Positions 23,462 to 32,038 of a DNA stretch of 64,000 nucleotides are shown piece by piece. The translations under genes and the position numbers were made by a program. This DNA is from Chthoniobacter flavus (GTDB lineage Bacteria > Verrucomicrobiota > Verrucomicrobiia > Chthoniobacterales > Chthoniobacteraceae), in contig CAMAUX010000001.1 of assembly GCA_945861435.1 (NCBI GenBank), forward strand, positions 1 through 64,000, in the 5' to 3' direction. The notes beneath the pieces were generated by a model that searched no databases, had not been told where the DNA came from, and saw nothing but the letters and a program-made list of their open reading frames with translations. The stretch's first letter is position 1. Every line of letters begins with the position of its first letter.

Positions 23462-24535
23462 ATGGGCGTCCTCGACTATCTCCGCACGCAGTTTCTTGAA
23501 ATCATCCAGTGGGAGGACGACTCCCGCGACACGCTTTCGTGGCGGTTTCCGGATCAGGACAAGGAGATCAAGCGGGGCGCAAAGCTGGTCGTGCGGGAAT
23601 CGCAGGCGGCGCAGTTTGTTTACCTTGGGCAGTTTGGCGACACTTTCGGGCCGGGGACGCATGAGTTGGTGACGGACAACATCCCCGTGCTCTCGACCCT
23701 GAAGGGCTGGAAGTACGGCCTTGAGAGCCCTTTCAAGGCGGATGTCTACTACGTCAACACACGCCTTTTTACTGGGAACAAATGGGGCACCTCCAACCCG
23801 GTGATGCTTCGCGATGCGGACTTCGGGATTGTGCGGGTCCGTGCATTTGGGACCTTCGATTTCCGGGTGTCGGATGTGAAGACGTTTCTCAAGGAGGTGG
23901 CTGGAACGGACAACCACTTTCGACTTGATGAGTTTGCGGACACGATGCGTTCGCGCGTGGTGAGCGTTTTTACAGAGGCCCTTGCGTCGGCAAAGGTGCC
24001 GGTGCTGGATGTGGCTGCGCGTTACGGTGAACTTGGGCAGGCGCTTCTGCCGCTGATCAATGCGACGTTCACAGCCCGCTATGGGCTGGAGATGACCAGC
24101 ATGGTCGTCGAGAACGTCTCCCTTCCCCCAGAGGTTGAGCAGGCCATCGACAAGCGTTCCAGCATGGCGGCGATCGGGAATCTCAACGACTACGTGAAGT
24201 TCCAGATGGCCGAGGGCCTCGCGCACAGCGGGGGCGGTCCGGGCGGCGCTGCGGCGGAGATCGCGATGGGCTTTGGCATGGCGCAGCAGCTCATGAACCA
24301 GCCCGGCGGCATCCTTGCACCGCAGGCCACGCCGGCCGCCGCGCCGCCCCCGCTTCCGGCGACTCCGCCCCCGCTGCCTGTGACTCTTCTGACACCAGCC
24401 GAGGTGGCCGGCGAGCTGGGTGTCACGGAAGCGGACGTTCTCGCATCGCTCGCTGAAGGAGCGCTCAAGGGCAAGAAGATCGGCTCCGCATGGCGTGTCT
24501 CCCGGGCCGCGCTCGACGAGTTTCTGCGCAGTTGA
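23462..24535 (+). CDS. SPFH-domain (YdjI-like) protein with C-terminal excisionase-type HTH
   Basis: 357 residues. The N-terminal ~250 residues match the 'SPFH domain/virion core protein' family: FLEIIQWEDDSRDTLSWRFP, then KRGAKLVVRESQAAQFVYLG, and an RVRAFGTFDFRV strand. A Gly/Ala/Pro linker (about 255-305) leads to LTPAEVAGELGVTEADVLAS and GKKIGSAWRVSRAALDEFL, a MerR/excisionase-like helix-turn-helix. Relatives such as B. subtilis YdjI assemble at membranes. In this family a C-terminal zinc ribbon is more usual than an HTH. The next gene encodes the matching zinc-ribbon membrane protein. Confidence 0.8.
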   Translation: MGVLDYLRTQFLEIIQWEDDSRDTLSWRFPDQDKEIKRGAKLVVRESQAAQFVYLGQFGDTFGPGTHELVTDNIPVLSTLKGWKYGLESPFKADVYYVNTRLFTGNKWGTSNPVMLRDADFGIVRVRAFGTFDFRVSDVKTFLKEVAGTDNHFRLDEFADTMRSRVVSVFTEALASAKVPVLDVAARYGELGQALLPLINATFTARYGLEMTSMVVENVSLPPEVEQAIDKRSSMAAIGNLNDYVKFQMAEGLAHSGGGPGGAAAEIAMGFGMAQQLMNQPGGILAPQATPAAAPPPLPATPPPLPVTLLTPAEVAGELGVTEADVLASLAEGALKGKKIGSAWRVSRAALDEFLRS

Positions 24536-24592
24536 GGGATGCGGTTTCGTTGGTGAGAACCCTCCGCATTTGACCGTGTTTCCTTCTGCGGA

Positions 24593-25699
24593 ATGACGAC
24601 CGCACTGAACAAGTTCTCCTGCCCCGCCTGTGGTGCGGAAGCCACATGGAACCCGGCGAAGAAAGCCCTCGTCTGCGGATACTGTGCGACGGTATCCCCG
24701 GCAAACATCGAGCTGTCGGCGGGCGGAGCGGAGCAGATCGTGGAGCACGATTTGGTGGTGGCGTTGCGCGGGATTCCGGACGATGCGCGGGGTTGGGAGG
24801 TGGAACGCACTGAAGTGCGCTGCCAGAGCTGTCAGGCCATTTCGGTTTTTGAGCCTGAACGTGTCGGCCAGCGGTGCGACTTCTGCGGGTCGTCTGCGCT
24901 TGTTCCATACGAGCAGACAAAGGAGGCGTTCCGTCCGGAGAGCCTGCTCGAATTCCTTTGCAGCGAAAGCCAGGTGCGGGATGCGGTGCGAGCATGGTAC
25001 GGCAGCCGTTGGTTTGCGCCGAGCGCCCTTGGATCGCGGGCGATGACGGACACGCTCCGCGGGCTGTACATCCCGTACTGGACCTTTGACGCGCAGGTGG
25101 ATGCCCAGTGGACCGCGGAGAGCGGATATCATTACCAGGAGACGGAGCATTACACGGACTCGGAGGGGCGCAGCCAGAGCCGCACGGTGCAGCGCACCCG
25201 GTGGGAGTATAGCGCGGGATCACTCGATCACTTTTTCGACGACGAGCTGGTGGCGGCATCGCGCGGCGTGGATCCGGAGTTGCTGGCCGATGTCGGATCC
25301 TTTCCGACGGACAAGTTGAAGCCGTATAACGCGGGCTATCTTTCTGGCTGGGTGGTGGAGCGCTACCAAGTCGACCTCGTTGCGGCGGCGGGTTCCGCGC
25401 GCGAGCGGATGCAGGCGGAATTGGAGGATCTGTGCGCCCGGCAGGTGCCTGGAGACACGCATCGCAACCTGCAGGTGAACGCTGATTTTTCGGGGCAGAC
25501 CTTCAAGCACATCCTGGTTCCCGTGTGGCTTCTCAGCTATCAGTTCGGGGGGCGGAACTACCAGGTGGTGGTGAACGGTTACACGGCTACCATTGCGGGC
25601 CGGTATCCCAAGAGCTGGATCAAGATCACCCTCGCGGTCGGCTTCGTTCTTCTCGGCGTCTTGCTCGTGTACTTTTTGCTTCAGAACGAACGCGCATAG
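24593..25699 (+). CDS. Zinc-ribbon membrane protein (TFIIB-type ribbon, SPFH partner)
   Basis: 368 residues. Two zinc ribbons occur at the N-terminus: CPACG...CGYC (about 10-32) and CQSC...CDFCG (about 83-103). A globular central region follows with aromatic-rich segments (GLYIPYWTFDAQ). One membrane helix lies near the C-terminus (about 340-362) ahead of a short basic tail. Proteins of this layout are encoded next to SPFH YdjI-like genes, as here, and probably work with them at the membrane. Its target is unknown. It is last in this plus-strand run. Confidence 0.72.
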   Translation: MTTALNKFSCPACGAEATWNPAKKALVCGYCATVSPANIELSAGGAEQIVEHDLVVALRGIPDDARGWEVERTEVRCQSCQAISVFEPERVGQRCDFCGSSALVPYEQTKEAFRPESLLEFLCSESQVRDAVRAWYGSRWFAPSALGSRAMTDTLRGLYIPYWTFDAQVDAQWTAESGYHYQETEHYTDSEGRSQSRTVQRTRWEYSAGSLDHFFDDELVAASRGVDPELLADVGSFPTDKLKPYNAGYLSGWVVERYQVDLVAAAGSARERMQAELEDLCARQVPGDTHRNLQVNADFSGQTFKHILVPVWLLSYQFGGRNYQVVVNGYTATIAGRYPKSWIKITLAVGFVLLGVLLVYFLLQNERA

Positions 25700-25837
25700 G
25701 AGGGCGCGCTCCACGGCGAGACGGTTGCGTGGTGGGAAGTCGTCAAAAGTCCGAAGGATCAGGAGATCAGGGGAGAAATGGCCGCTTTTCCGAGGGGGAA
25801 ATTTTCGGGCGATGGCCGGGACTTTCGGCGATCGAAA

Positions 25838-25911
25838 TCGGGGCGACAGGATTCGAACCTGCGACCTCCTGGTCCCAAACCAGGCGCTCTACCAAGCTAA
25901 GCTACACCCCG
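25838..25911 (-). tRNA. tRNA-Pro (anticodon TGG)
   Basis: Read on the minus strand, CGGGGTG pairs with CGCCCCG as the acceptor stem, with discriminator A. The anticodon stem CCTGG/CCAGG holds a loop with TGG, and the T arm has GCAGG-TTCGAAT-CCTGT. The 3' CCA is not encoded. All arms fold normally. Confidence 0.95.
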
Positions 25912-26194
25912 TTGAACGCCCAACCATACGGAAGGGGGGCGCGCCCGGCAAGGGACTTCACCAATCATCGTCTGATCCCTTCGGAGGCCGATGGGTGGGT
26001 TCGGTAGAGGCTGCGGACTCGGGCACGACCGAGTCGACCGATTCGTGCGGCCTGGCCATGAGTGGCATCGCGATCGGCCGAAGCGAAGGGGTCGGTGGAC
26101 GAACCGCTGTCCGATCTCGCAGACGAGGACCGGCGGAAGGGGGAAGCGGAGAGCCTTGATGGCCGGCATGAGCGCCGGGGAGCAAGGGTGGTGG

Positions 26195-26281
26195 CGGATG
26201 GGGGGGGATTCGAACCCCCGGTGCCGATAAAAGCACACACGCTTTCCAGGCGAGCACAATAGACCACTCTGTCACCCATCC
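26195..26281 (-). tRNA. tRNA-Ser (anticodon GGA)
   Basis: On the minus strand the acceptor GGATGGG pairs with CCCATCC, discriminator G. The anticodon stem-loop (CGCCTGGAAAGCG) contains GGA. A long variable arm (about 15 nt) and a T arm of five G-C pairs around TTCGAAT identify a class II serine tRNA. CCA is not encoded. Confidence 0.95.
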
Positions 26282-26402
26282 AGACTGAAGTCTTCATACT
26301 TGGGGGAAAACCGGGCGGCTTCAAGAGCAGATGTTGGGGTGGGAGCCGAGTGATGCGGAAAAAGCGGGGTACTGCCCCGGGGGGGAGGAGCCGGAAATTG
26401 GC

Positions 26403-27368
26403 TCAGGGGCCGACGGTGCGGGGACGAGGGGAGGCCTTGGAGCGGATGAACTGCGCGATGTCCTGCGCGTTGGCGGGTTGGGAGCCCGCGGGGGTGCCCT
26501 GCTGGAAGAGGCGTTGGTTTTGCCAGATCCATGCATCGGGGTTGTAGGGGCCGACCTTGTGTGGATCGCTCCACGTGTGGAGGGAGAGGAGCGGGGTGCC
26601 GAGAGCGGCGGCGATATGCATGGGGCCGCTGTCGACGCTGAACACAAACGCGGCGCGGCGCAGGAGCCAGATCAGCTGCGGGAGCGAGGTTTGGTTGAGG
26701 AGGTTGGTTGCGTGAGAGGGGAGACGAAGGGTTTCGGAGGAACGACCTGCGATGAGGATGCGTAGCGGTGCGAGAGCATGGCAGAGATTCTCGACCTCGT
26801 GTGCGCTGAGGGATTTGCCCGTACCACGGGAGAACGGGTGGAGGAGGATGAAGTCCTGAGGGATGTCCGGGACGGGGTCGCCGTTGGGGAGCGGCCAGTC
26901 GGGAGGGGTGTCGGTGGAGGCACCGACGGCGCGAGCGAGGGCGAGGTAGCGGTCGACTGCGTGGGCGTGGGAGGAGACGTCGACGACGTGGTCGTAGAAG
27001 AAACGTGCGCCTTCACGTGCATCGGAGAGGCCGGCGACGCGGCGTGCGCGGCAGAGGCGGGAGACGAGGGCGCTGCGGAGGAGGCCTTGGAAATCGAGGA
27101 CGAGTTCGGAGCGGAACGTTTTGAGGGTGCGTGCCCATGCGAGTGCGCGCAGGGGGCCGAGGGGGCCGCGGAACTGGCCGCGAGGGAAGAGAAGGATCTC
27201 GTCGATGCAGGGGTTGCCTTCGAGGAGGGGAGCCCATTCGGGATTCACCATCCAGCGGAAGAGGGTGTGGGGCCACTGGCGGCGGAGTGCTGCGACAGCG
27301 GGGAGGGTGTGAACGACGTCGCCGAGGGAGCTGGGCTTGAGGATCAGCAGGCTGGCGGGAGACTGCAC
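26403..27368 (-). CDS. Family 9 glycosyltransferase (heptosyltransferase-like)
   Basis: 321 residues from GTG 27368. The N-terminus carries the ADP-heptose:LPS heptosyltransferase signature ILKPSSLGDVVHTLPAVAAL. The C-terminal domain has DFILLHPFSRGTGKSL and FVFSVDSGPMHIAAALGTPLLSLH, the nucleotide-sugar binding part of GT9 enzymes. It would add a heptose or other sugar in lipopolysaccharide core assembly on the inner membrane face. It is the last gene of a minus-strand operon with a metallophosphoesterase, a TPR protein and an ABC exporter. The start is uncertain, because no Shine-Dalgarno is visible; the upstream gene ends at 27397. Confidence 0.85.
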   Translation of the reverse strand: MQSPASLLILKPSSLGDVVHTLPAVAALRRQWPHTLFRWMVNPEWAPLLEGNPCIDEILLFPRGQFRGPLGPLRALAWARTLKTFRSELVLDFQGLLRSALVSRLCRARRVAGLSDAREGARFFYDHVVDVSSHAHAVDRYLALARAVGASTDTPPDWPLPNGDPVPDIPQDFILLHPFSRGTGKSLSAHEVENLCHALAPLRILIAGRSSETLRLPSHATNLLNQTSLPQLIWLLRRAAFVFSVDSGPMHIAAALGTPLLSLHTWSDPHKVGPYNPDAWIWQNQRLFQQGTPAGSQPANAQDIAQFIRSKASPRPRTVGP

Positions 27369-27396
27369 GGTCGCGGAGGGGAGGCCCGGGCAGTGC

Positions 27397-28134
27397 CTAT
27401 TTGCCGAGGGCGAGGCGGTCGGCGAGGCGTTGGGGGAGGCCGGCCGACAGGATCTTATCTTGAGCGGCGCCGATTTCGTATTCGAGGCGGCGGAGTTGGA
27501 TGGATTGGTCCGCGGGTGTGTAGAGGCAGTAGGAGGCGTGCCAGTCTCCATCCCGTGGCTGCCCGACGGAGCCTACATTGACGAAGTATTTTTTCCCGGC
27601 CTCGACGGGGAGGGGGGAGTCCGCGGTGAAAGCGTGGCTGTGGACGGTGGTGCTGCTGTCGCGGACGTAGGCGCGCGGGGCGTGGGTATGGCCGTAGAAG
27701 CAGAGCTGGGTGTTCTGGTAGTTGAAGCTGGCCTCAGCGTCGAGTGGGTTGAAGATGTAGCCCCAGCGCTGCGGGGTATCCAAAGTGGCGTGGACGATGG
27801 TGAAATCGCGCACTTGGCGGACGAGTTTCATGGCGCGCAACCAGTCCTTTTGCTCGGGGGAAAGTTGCTGGCGGGTCCAGTCGATGGCGAACTGGGCGAG
27901 AGGGTTGAAGCCGGCGAGATCGTCGTTGGCGCAAGCCTGTTCGTCGTGGTTGCCTTGGACGACTGGGCATTCGAGGGCGCGGACGATTTCGAGGCATTCG
28001 CCGGGGTTTGCTGCGTAGCCGACGATATCGCCGAGGCATACGTAATGGGTGACGCCATGGGCCTGAGCATCCGCGAGGACTGCGTTGAGGGCCTCGAGGT
28101 TGGCGTGGATGTCTCCGAAGATGGCGAATCGCAT
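27397..28134 (-). CDS. Calcineurin-like metallophosphoesterase (YfcE/Apa-like)
   Basis: 245 residues. The metal-binding signature is complete: FGDIHAN (Asp8, His10), CLGDIVGY, QGNHDE, a central VHATLD and CFYGHTHAPRAY. The fold is the compact single-domain phosphoesterase seen in YfcE and related cytoplasmic enzymes. The substrate is a small phosphodiester or dinucleotide and cannot be specified. It lies 28 nt ahead of the GT9 gene and 15 nt after the TPR gene, so it is co-transcribed with them. Confidence 0.85.
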   Translation of the reverse strand: MRFAIFGDIHANLEALNAVLADAQAHGVTHYVCLGDIVGYAANPGECLEIVRALECPVVQGNHDEQACANDDLAGFNPLAQFAIDWTRQQLSPEQKDWLRAMKLVRQVRDFTIVHATLDTPQRWGYIFNPLDAEASFNYQNTQLCFYGHTHAPRAYVRDSSTTVHSHAFTADSPLPVEAGKKYFVNVGSVGQPRDGDWHASYCLYTPADQSIQLRRLEYEIGAAQDKILSAGLPQRLADRLALGK

Positions 28135-28149
28135 GGGGGCTGGGCTTGC

Positions 28150-28917
28150 CTACGGACTTTCAAGTATAGGCAGTCGTTGGTCGGGCGGCACGCTCAATTT
28201 TTTTTCCAGATCCTGCAAGCGGCGAAGCAGCGTGGGGAGGTGTTCCTGCTTGGATTTTTGGTACAGGGCCTTGAGGCAGGCGTAGGCTTCCGCCTCTCTG
28301 CCGGGGACGAGGGCGAGTTGGTAGAGGGCGAAGCGGTGGACGTACTGCGATGCGCCTGGAAGTTGGGCGCTCCTTTGGAAAGCCTCTGCGGCGCGGGCGG
28401 GGTCGCGGAATTTGTCTTGGTAGAGGAGGCCGAGGCGTTCGTGGAGGAGGGCGCTGGAGGGGTTGTTCTGGATGCCGCGGAGGAGGAAGTCTTCGCCCGC
28501 CTTGAAGTATTCGCGCTGGTTGCGGATGCGGAGGGCTTCACGAGGTTGGGAACGGTCCTCGCGTGCGGCGACGCTGGCATTCCATGCCATGTGCCATGCG
28601 GCGTTGTCCCAAAAAAGGATGGCGCGGGGTTGGAGGGCGGTGACGGTGTCGAGGAGGAGCTTCATGCGGCCCCACTCGGTGCGTTCCCACGCGGAGTGGG
28701 CTTCGATCCAGAGGAGGTCTGCTACGACGGCGCGGAAGCCGCTGAGTGCGGCGAGGAAGCTCATCTGGCCGATGCGCTGGCGGAGGGAGAGGTCGAGTTG
28801 GGCGGTGTTGAGTCCTGCGGCGCCATGGCGTGCGGCCAGATGGTTTTCGATGGGGATCCTGCCGGCGCCGAAGGCGAGGAGGCAGGCGAGGGTGATGAGC
28901 GCTGTGCGGATGCGCAT
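28150..28917 (-). CDS. Membrane-anchored TPR-like protein
   Basis: 255 residues with an N-terminal membrane anchor or signal (about 4-20). The rest is helical with tetratricopeptide-like repeats: YFKAGEDFLLRGIQNNPSS, LLHERLGLLYQDKFRD and AAEAFQRSAQLPGAS. An early FRAVVADLLWIEAHSAWE stretch is aromatic and conserved-looking. It lies 4 nt after the ABC permease stop, so it may be an accessory factor of that exporter. No catalytic motif is seen. Confidence 0.6.
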   Translation of the reverse strand: MRIRTALITLACLLAFGAGRIPIENHLAARHGAAGLNTAQLDLSLRQRIGQMSFLAALSGFRAVVADLLWIEAHSAWERTEWGRMKLLLDTVTALQPRAILFWDNAAWHMAWNASVAAREDRSQPREALRIRNQREYFKAGEDFLLRGIQNNPSSALLHERLGLLYQDKFRDPARAAEAFQRSAQLPGASQYVHRFALYQLALVPGREAEAYACLKALYQKSKQEHLPTLLRRLQDLEKKLSVPPDQRLPILESP

Positions 28918-28921
28918 GGGC

Positions 28922-29818
28922 TCAGAGTTCCTTTTGGGCGAAGGAAAGGTAGGCGAGGATGGTGTAGACGGCGGTGTAACCGAGGCCGAGCAAGGCGGTC
29001 TGAGCGAAGGCGGCGAAGGGCACGGCGGCGCCGACCACGATGTCGTCGATGAGGTTGAAGAGTTGGAAGTCTGGGAAGATCAAGGCGACGAAGCCGAGGA
29101 ACACCTTGATCAGAGGAGGGACGATGGTGCCGGCTGGGAGTTGGTTGAGCCAGTACTCGCGGGCGATCGGCTGGATGTGGCCGATGAGGTAGACCATGAC
29201 CGAGACGATGATGGTGAAGACGGGGGAGGAGGCGAAGCTGGAGATCAGCAGGGTGAGGGCGGCGCAGATGGCGGCCTTGATGTAGATGAGGAGGATGCCG
29301 GGGATGAGGTTGGCGGTGAAGGTGGAGGCCTTGAGTTCGCGCACTGCCGCGTCGAGGTCCTCCGGTGCGGTGTGGGCAAGGATGCCGGCGAGTACGTCCT
29401 GCTGGCGGAGGTAGAGGACGAGGGCGGCGACCACGCCCATGAGGGAGAGGGCGAGCAGAAGGAGGAGCAGGACGCCGGCGAGTTTGCCGAGAAGGTATTC
29501 AAAGCGGGGGACCGGCTTGGCGAGGATGGTGTAAAGGGTGCGGTCCTCGATATCCCGCGGGAGGATCATGGCGGTGCAGAGAACGGCGAGGAGCCATGTG
29601 AAGATGGACATGGCGCCGAGGGCGACGTCCTTGAGGACTTGGAACTGCTGCTGGAAGGAGAATTGGACGAGGATGACCGAGCTGCCGATGCTCACCAGGG
29701 CGAAGAGGAGGAGGAAGTAGAAGACCTTCTGCCGGACGAGTTCGAGCAGGGTGTTGGAGGCGATGGCCCAGAGGCGCGTCGGGGAGAAGATGCGGTGGGT
29801 GGAAGGAGAGGGGTGCAT
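28922..29818 (-). CDS. ABC-2-type transporter permease
   Basis: 298 residues with about six membrane segments: near 30-50, 65-90, 110-135, 175-205, 210-230 and 265-290. An ILPRDIEDRTLYTILAKPVPRFEYLLGK segment between helices 2 and 3 is typical of ABC-2 exporter permeases (GldF/NosY-like). It starts 4 nt after the stop of the ATPase gene, and both would form one exporter. The substrate is unknown. Confidence 0.85.
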   Translation of the reverse strand: MHPSPSTHRIFSPTRLWAIASNTLLELVRQKVFYFLLLFALVSIGSSVILVQFSFQQQFQVLKDVALGAMSIFTWLLAVLCTAMILPRDIEDRTLYTILAKPVPRFEYLLGKLAGVLLLLLLALSLMGVVAALVLYLRQQDVLAGILAHTAPEDLDAAVRELKASTFTANLIPGILLIYIKAAICAALTLLISSFASSPVFTIIVSVMVYLIGHIQPIAREYWLNQLPAGTIVPPLIKVFLGFVALIFPDFQLFNLIDDIVVGAAVPFAAFAQTALLGLGYTAVYTILAYLSFAQKEL

Positions 29819-29822
29819 CGGG

Positions 29823-30695
29823 TTAACGGGGATCCTGCCCGGTGGTTACTTCGATGAAGAAGCGCTCCAGAGTGGTCTGGGGCCTGCGTTTTTCGAGGAG
29901 CTTCGCGCCTCCGAGAGTGATGCGCGCTTCGAGATCGGCGAGCAGTTCGGGGCTGGCGTTTTCGAGGACGAGTTCCGTCTGGTTTTCGATGGAGATGAGG
30001 TCGCGCAGGGGGCCTTCGCGGAGGAGTTTGCCGCGGTGGAGGATGCCGATGCGGTCGCAGACCTCCTGGACCTGGCCGAGGAGGTGGGAGCAGAGGAGCA
30101 CGGTGATGCCGCGCTCTTTGAAGCGGAGGATGAGGTCGCGGATGTCGCGGGAGCCCGCGGGGTCGACGCCGGCGGTGGGTTCATCGAGGACGAGGAGACG
30201 GGGCTCTTGGACGAGGGCTTGAGCGAGGCCGATGCGTTGCAGCATTCCCTTGGAATAGCCACCGACGCGGCGGTCGGCGGCGTCTTCGAGGCCGACGAGG
30301 GCGAGCAATTCCCGCGTGCGCTCGCTCAGTTTGCGGCCGGAGAGGCCGCAGAGTCGGCCGTAGAAGTGGAGGGTCTCGGAGCCTGTGAGGAACTTGTAGA
30401 AGTAGGGGTTCTCGGGGAGGAATCCGACGGCTTCGCGGCTGTCGACGCTGGTGCAGGGGCGCCCGAAGATTTCGGCGTGCCCCTTGGTGGGGGTGACGAG
30501 GCCGAGGACGATCTTCATGGTGGTGCTCTTGCCCGAGCCGTTGGGGCCGAGGAGCCCGTAGACTTGGCCGGGGGCGACGGTGAGCGATAGGGAGTCGACG
30601 GCGGTGACGACCTCGCGTTTGAACGGGATGGGGAAGACCTTGGTGAGGTCGTGGATGGCGATGGCAGGAGCCGAGGGGGTGGGGGCCGTGCTCAT
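29823..30695 (-). CDS. ABC transporter ATP-binding protein
   Basis: 290 residues from ATG 30695. Walker A is GPNGSGKST (50-58), the signature is GGYSKGMLQRIGLAQAL, Walker B is LLVLDEPTAGVDP, and the switch His is in LLCSHLLGQ. The C-terminal extension after HRGKLLREGPL is usual for the drug/gliding-type exporter ATPases (CcmA/NatA-like). It is the first gene of the exporter operon, 91 nt after the acylphosphatase gene. It pairs with the permease that follows. Confidence 0.92.
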   Translation of the reverse strand: MSTAPTPSAPAIAIHDLTKVFPIPFKREVVTAVDSLSLTVAPGQVYGLLGPNGSGKSTTMKIVLGLVTPTKGHAEIFGRPCTSVDSREAVGFLPENPYFYKFLTGSETLHFYGRLCGLSGRKLSERTRELLALVGLEDAADRRVGGYSKGMLQRIGLAQALVQEPRLLVLDEPTAGVDPAGSRDIRDLILRFKERGITVLLCSHLLGQVQEVCDRIGILHRGKLLREGPLRDLISIENQTELVLENASPELLADLEARITLGGAKLLEKRRPQTTLERFFIEVTTGQDPR

Positions 30696-30786
30696 GGCAA
30701 CTGGGGTCTCGATGGCAGCGATCGTGCGATTCAACCGGGAATGGGGAGGCGTGACAGCGTGTGTGGGTGGCGCGATACGGAGGCTT

Positions 30787-31059
30787 TTACTGGGCGATCT
30801 CGAAGCCGCGCAGGCCGCGGGAAGGCGGGACGGTGCTGGATTCGACGCCCTTGATGTGGCTCTTGAGTTGGCTCTCGGCGATGCCTTCAAGGAAGGCTTC
30901 GACCTCCTCCTGCTCTCCGGTGGCGTGGAGTTCGACGCGCCCATCGGCGAGGTTGCGCACCCAGCCAAGCACTTCGTAGCCGCGCGCGATGGATTTGACA
31001 GTGAAACGGAAGCCGACGCCTTGGACGCGTCCTTCGTAGAAAACCTGACGGCCGATCAT
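30787..31059 (-). CDS. acyP: Acylphosphatase
   Basis: 90 residues, the normal family length. The phosphate-binding loop GRVQGVGFR carries catalytic Arg18, and [12 protein letters not shown] carries catalytic Asn36. It hydrolyses acyl phosphates such as acetyl phosphate or carbamoyl phosphate in the cytoplasm. It lies between the endonuclease III gene (78 nt away) and the ABC exporter genes on the same strand. Confidence 0.93.
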   Translation of the reverse strand: MIGRQVFYEGRVQGVGFRFTVKSIARGYEVLGWVRNLADGRVELHATGEQEEVEAFLEGIAESQLKSHIKGVESSTVPPSRGLRGFEIAQ

Positions 31060-31137
31060 GATGAGCGAGTTTCGGGAGGGTTGGGGGGGAAGGGCGAGAG
31101 GTTTCTCGGGGATTGGAAGTTCGCTCTGGGTTGATGG

Positions 31138-31878
31138 TCAGGCTACCGGACTGGCGCTGGGGCAGAGGGCGCGCAGTTCGCAGTCTGGGCAGTCGGGTTT
31201 TCGAGCGGAGCAGCGGCGGCGTCCGTGCCAGATGAGCCAGTGGCTGAGGACGGCCCATTGCGGTTGGGGGACGATGGCGGCGAGGTCGGCTTCCACCTTG
31301 ACGGGGTTGGAGTGGGAGGTGAATCCGAGGCGTCGGGCGAGGCGGCCGACATGGGTGTCGACGACGACGCCTTCATTGAGGTCGAAAGCGTTGCCGAGGA
31401 CGACATTGGCGGTTTTGCGGCCGACGCCTGCGAGCTTGATGAGGGCGTCCATGGAGGCGGGCACCTGGCCGCCGTGTTCGGCGACGAGTGCGGCGCAGCA
31501 GTTGCGGATGTTACGGGCCTTGGCGCGGAAGAAGCCGGTGGATGCGACGAGGGCTTCAAGCTCGGCGGGCGGGATTTCCGCGTAGTCGCGTGCGGTGCGG
31601 CAGCGTTGGAAGAGCTGCTTGGTGACGATGTTGACGCGCTTGTCCGTGCACTGGGCGGACAGGATGGTGGCGACGAGGAGTTCGAGGGGGTTGGTGAAAT
31701 CGAGCTCGCAGTGCGCGGTCGGATAAGTCTGCGCGAGGATGGCGAGGACCGTGGCCGCGTCCGGGGCCTTGCGTCTGCCCCGTCTACTTTTTGCCGGCCG
31801 GGGGCTTGAGGGCTTCGATGCGCTCCTTGGCTTTGGCGGCGTGGGGTGAGTCGGGGTAGTCCTTGACGATCTGGCCAT
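31138..31878 (-). CDS. nth: Endonuclease III (DNA glycosylase/AP lyase)
   Basis: About 246 residues as drawn. The core is complete: LELLVATILSAQCTD, the helix-hairpin-helix LIKLAGVGRKTANVVL with the catalytic Lys, the catalytic Asp in VVDTHVGRLARRLG, and the [4Fe-4S] cluster C-x6-C-x2-C-x5-C at the C-terminus. It removes oxidised pyrimidines in base-excision repair. The start is doubtful. No ATG, GTG or TTG lies in frame between the lipoprotein stop (31784) and the conserved domain. The ATG at 31878 inside the lipoprotein gene gives a 95-nt overlap and a low-complexity basic N-terminus. Confidence 0.88.
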   Translation of the reverse strand: MARSSRTTPTHPTPPKPRSASKPSSPRPAKSRRGRRKAPDAATVLAILAQTYPTAHCELDFTNPLELLVATILSAQCTDKRVNIVTKQLFQRCRTARDYAEIPPAELEALVASTGFFRAKARNIRNCCAALVAEHGGQVPASMDALIKLAGVGRKTANVVLGNAFDLNEGVVVDTHVGRLARRLGFTSHSNPVKVEADLAAIVPQPQWAVLSHWLIWHGRRRCSARKPDCPDCELRALCPSASPVA

Positions 31879-32026
31879 AGGCCTTGAGGGCGTTGTCCTT
31901 GAGTTTGTTGAGCTCCTGAGTGGAGAGTTCGCCGGGTTTTTTAGGTTCGGGCTTCTTTTTGGAGCAGGCAGTGGAGCCGACGGCGAGGAGCGCGGCGAAG
32001 GCGGAGGAGAGAAGGATCCGGAGCAT
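31784..32026 (-). CDS. Small TPR-related lipoprotein
   Basis: 80 residues. A signal peptide ends in a lipobox GSTAC (Cys21), followed by a Lys/Pro stretch. A single TPR/YfiO-like helix pair comes next: LKDNALKAYGQIVKDYPDS, then PHAAKAKERIEAL. It lies 12 nt after the long TPR protein gene, so the two are co-transcribed and may interact at the envelope. Its 3' end overlaps the assigned start of nth. Confidence 0.7.
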   Translation of the reverse strand: MLRILLSSAFAALLAVGSTACSKKKPEPKKPGELSTQELNKLKDNALKAYGQIVKDYPDSPHAAKAKERIEALKPPAGKK

Positions 32027-32038
32027 GACAGGGGGGTG

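Noticed and set aside
25838-26281. Attachment site of an integrated element at the two tRNA genes
   Set aside because: No integrase gene and no repeat of a tRNA 3' end was found in the window; both tRNAs look intact and the neighbours are ordinary.
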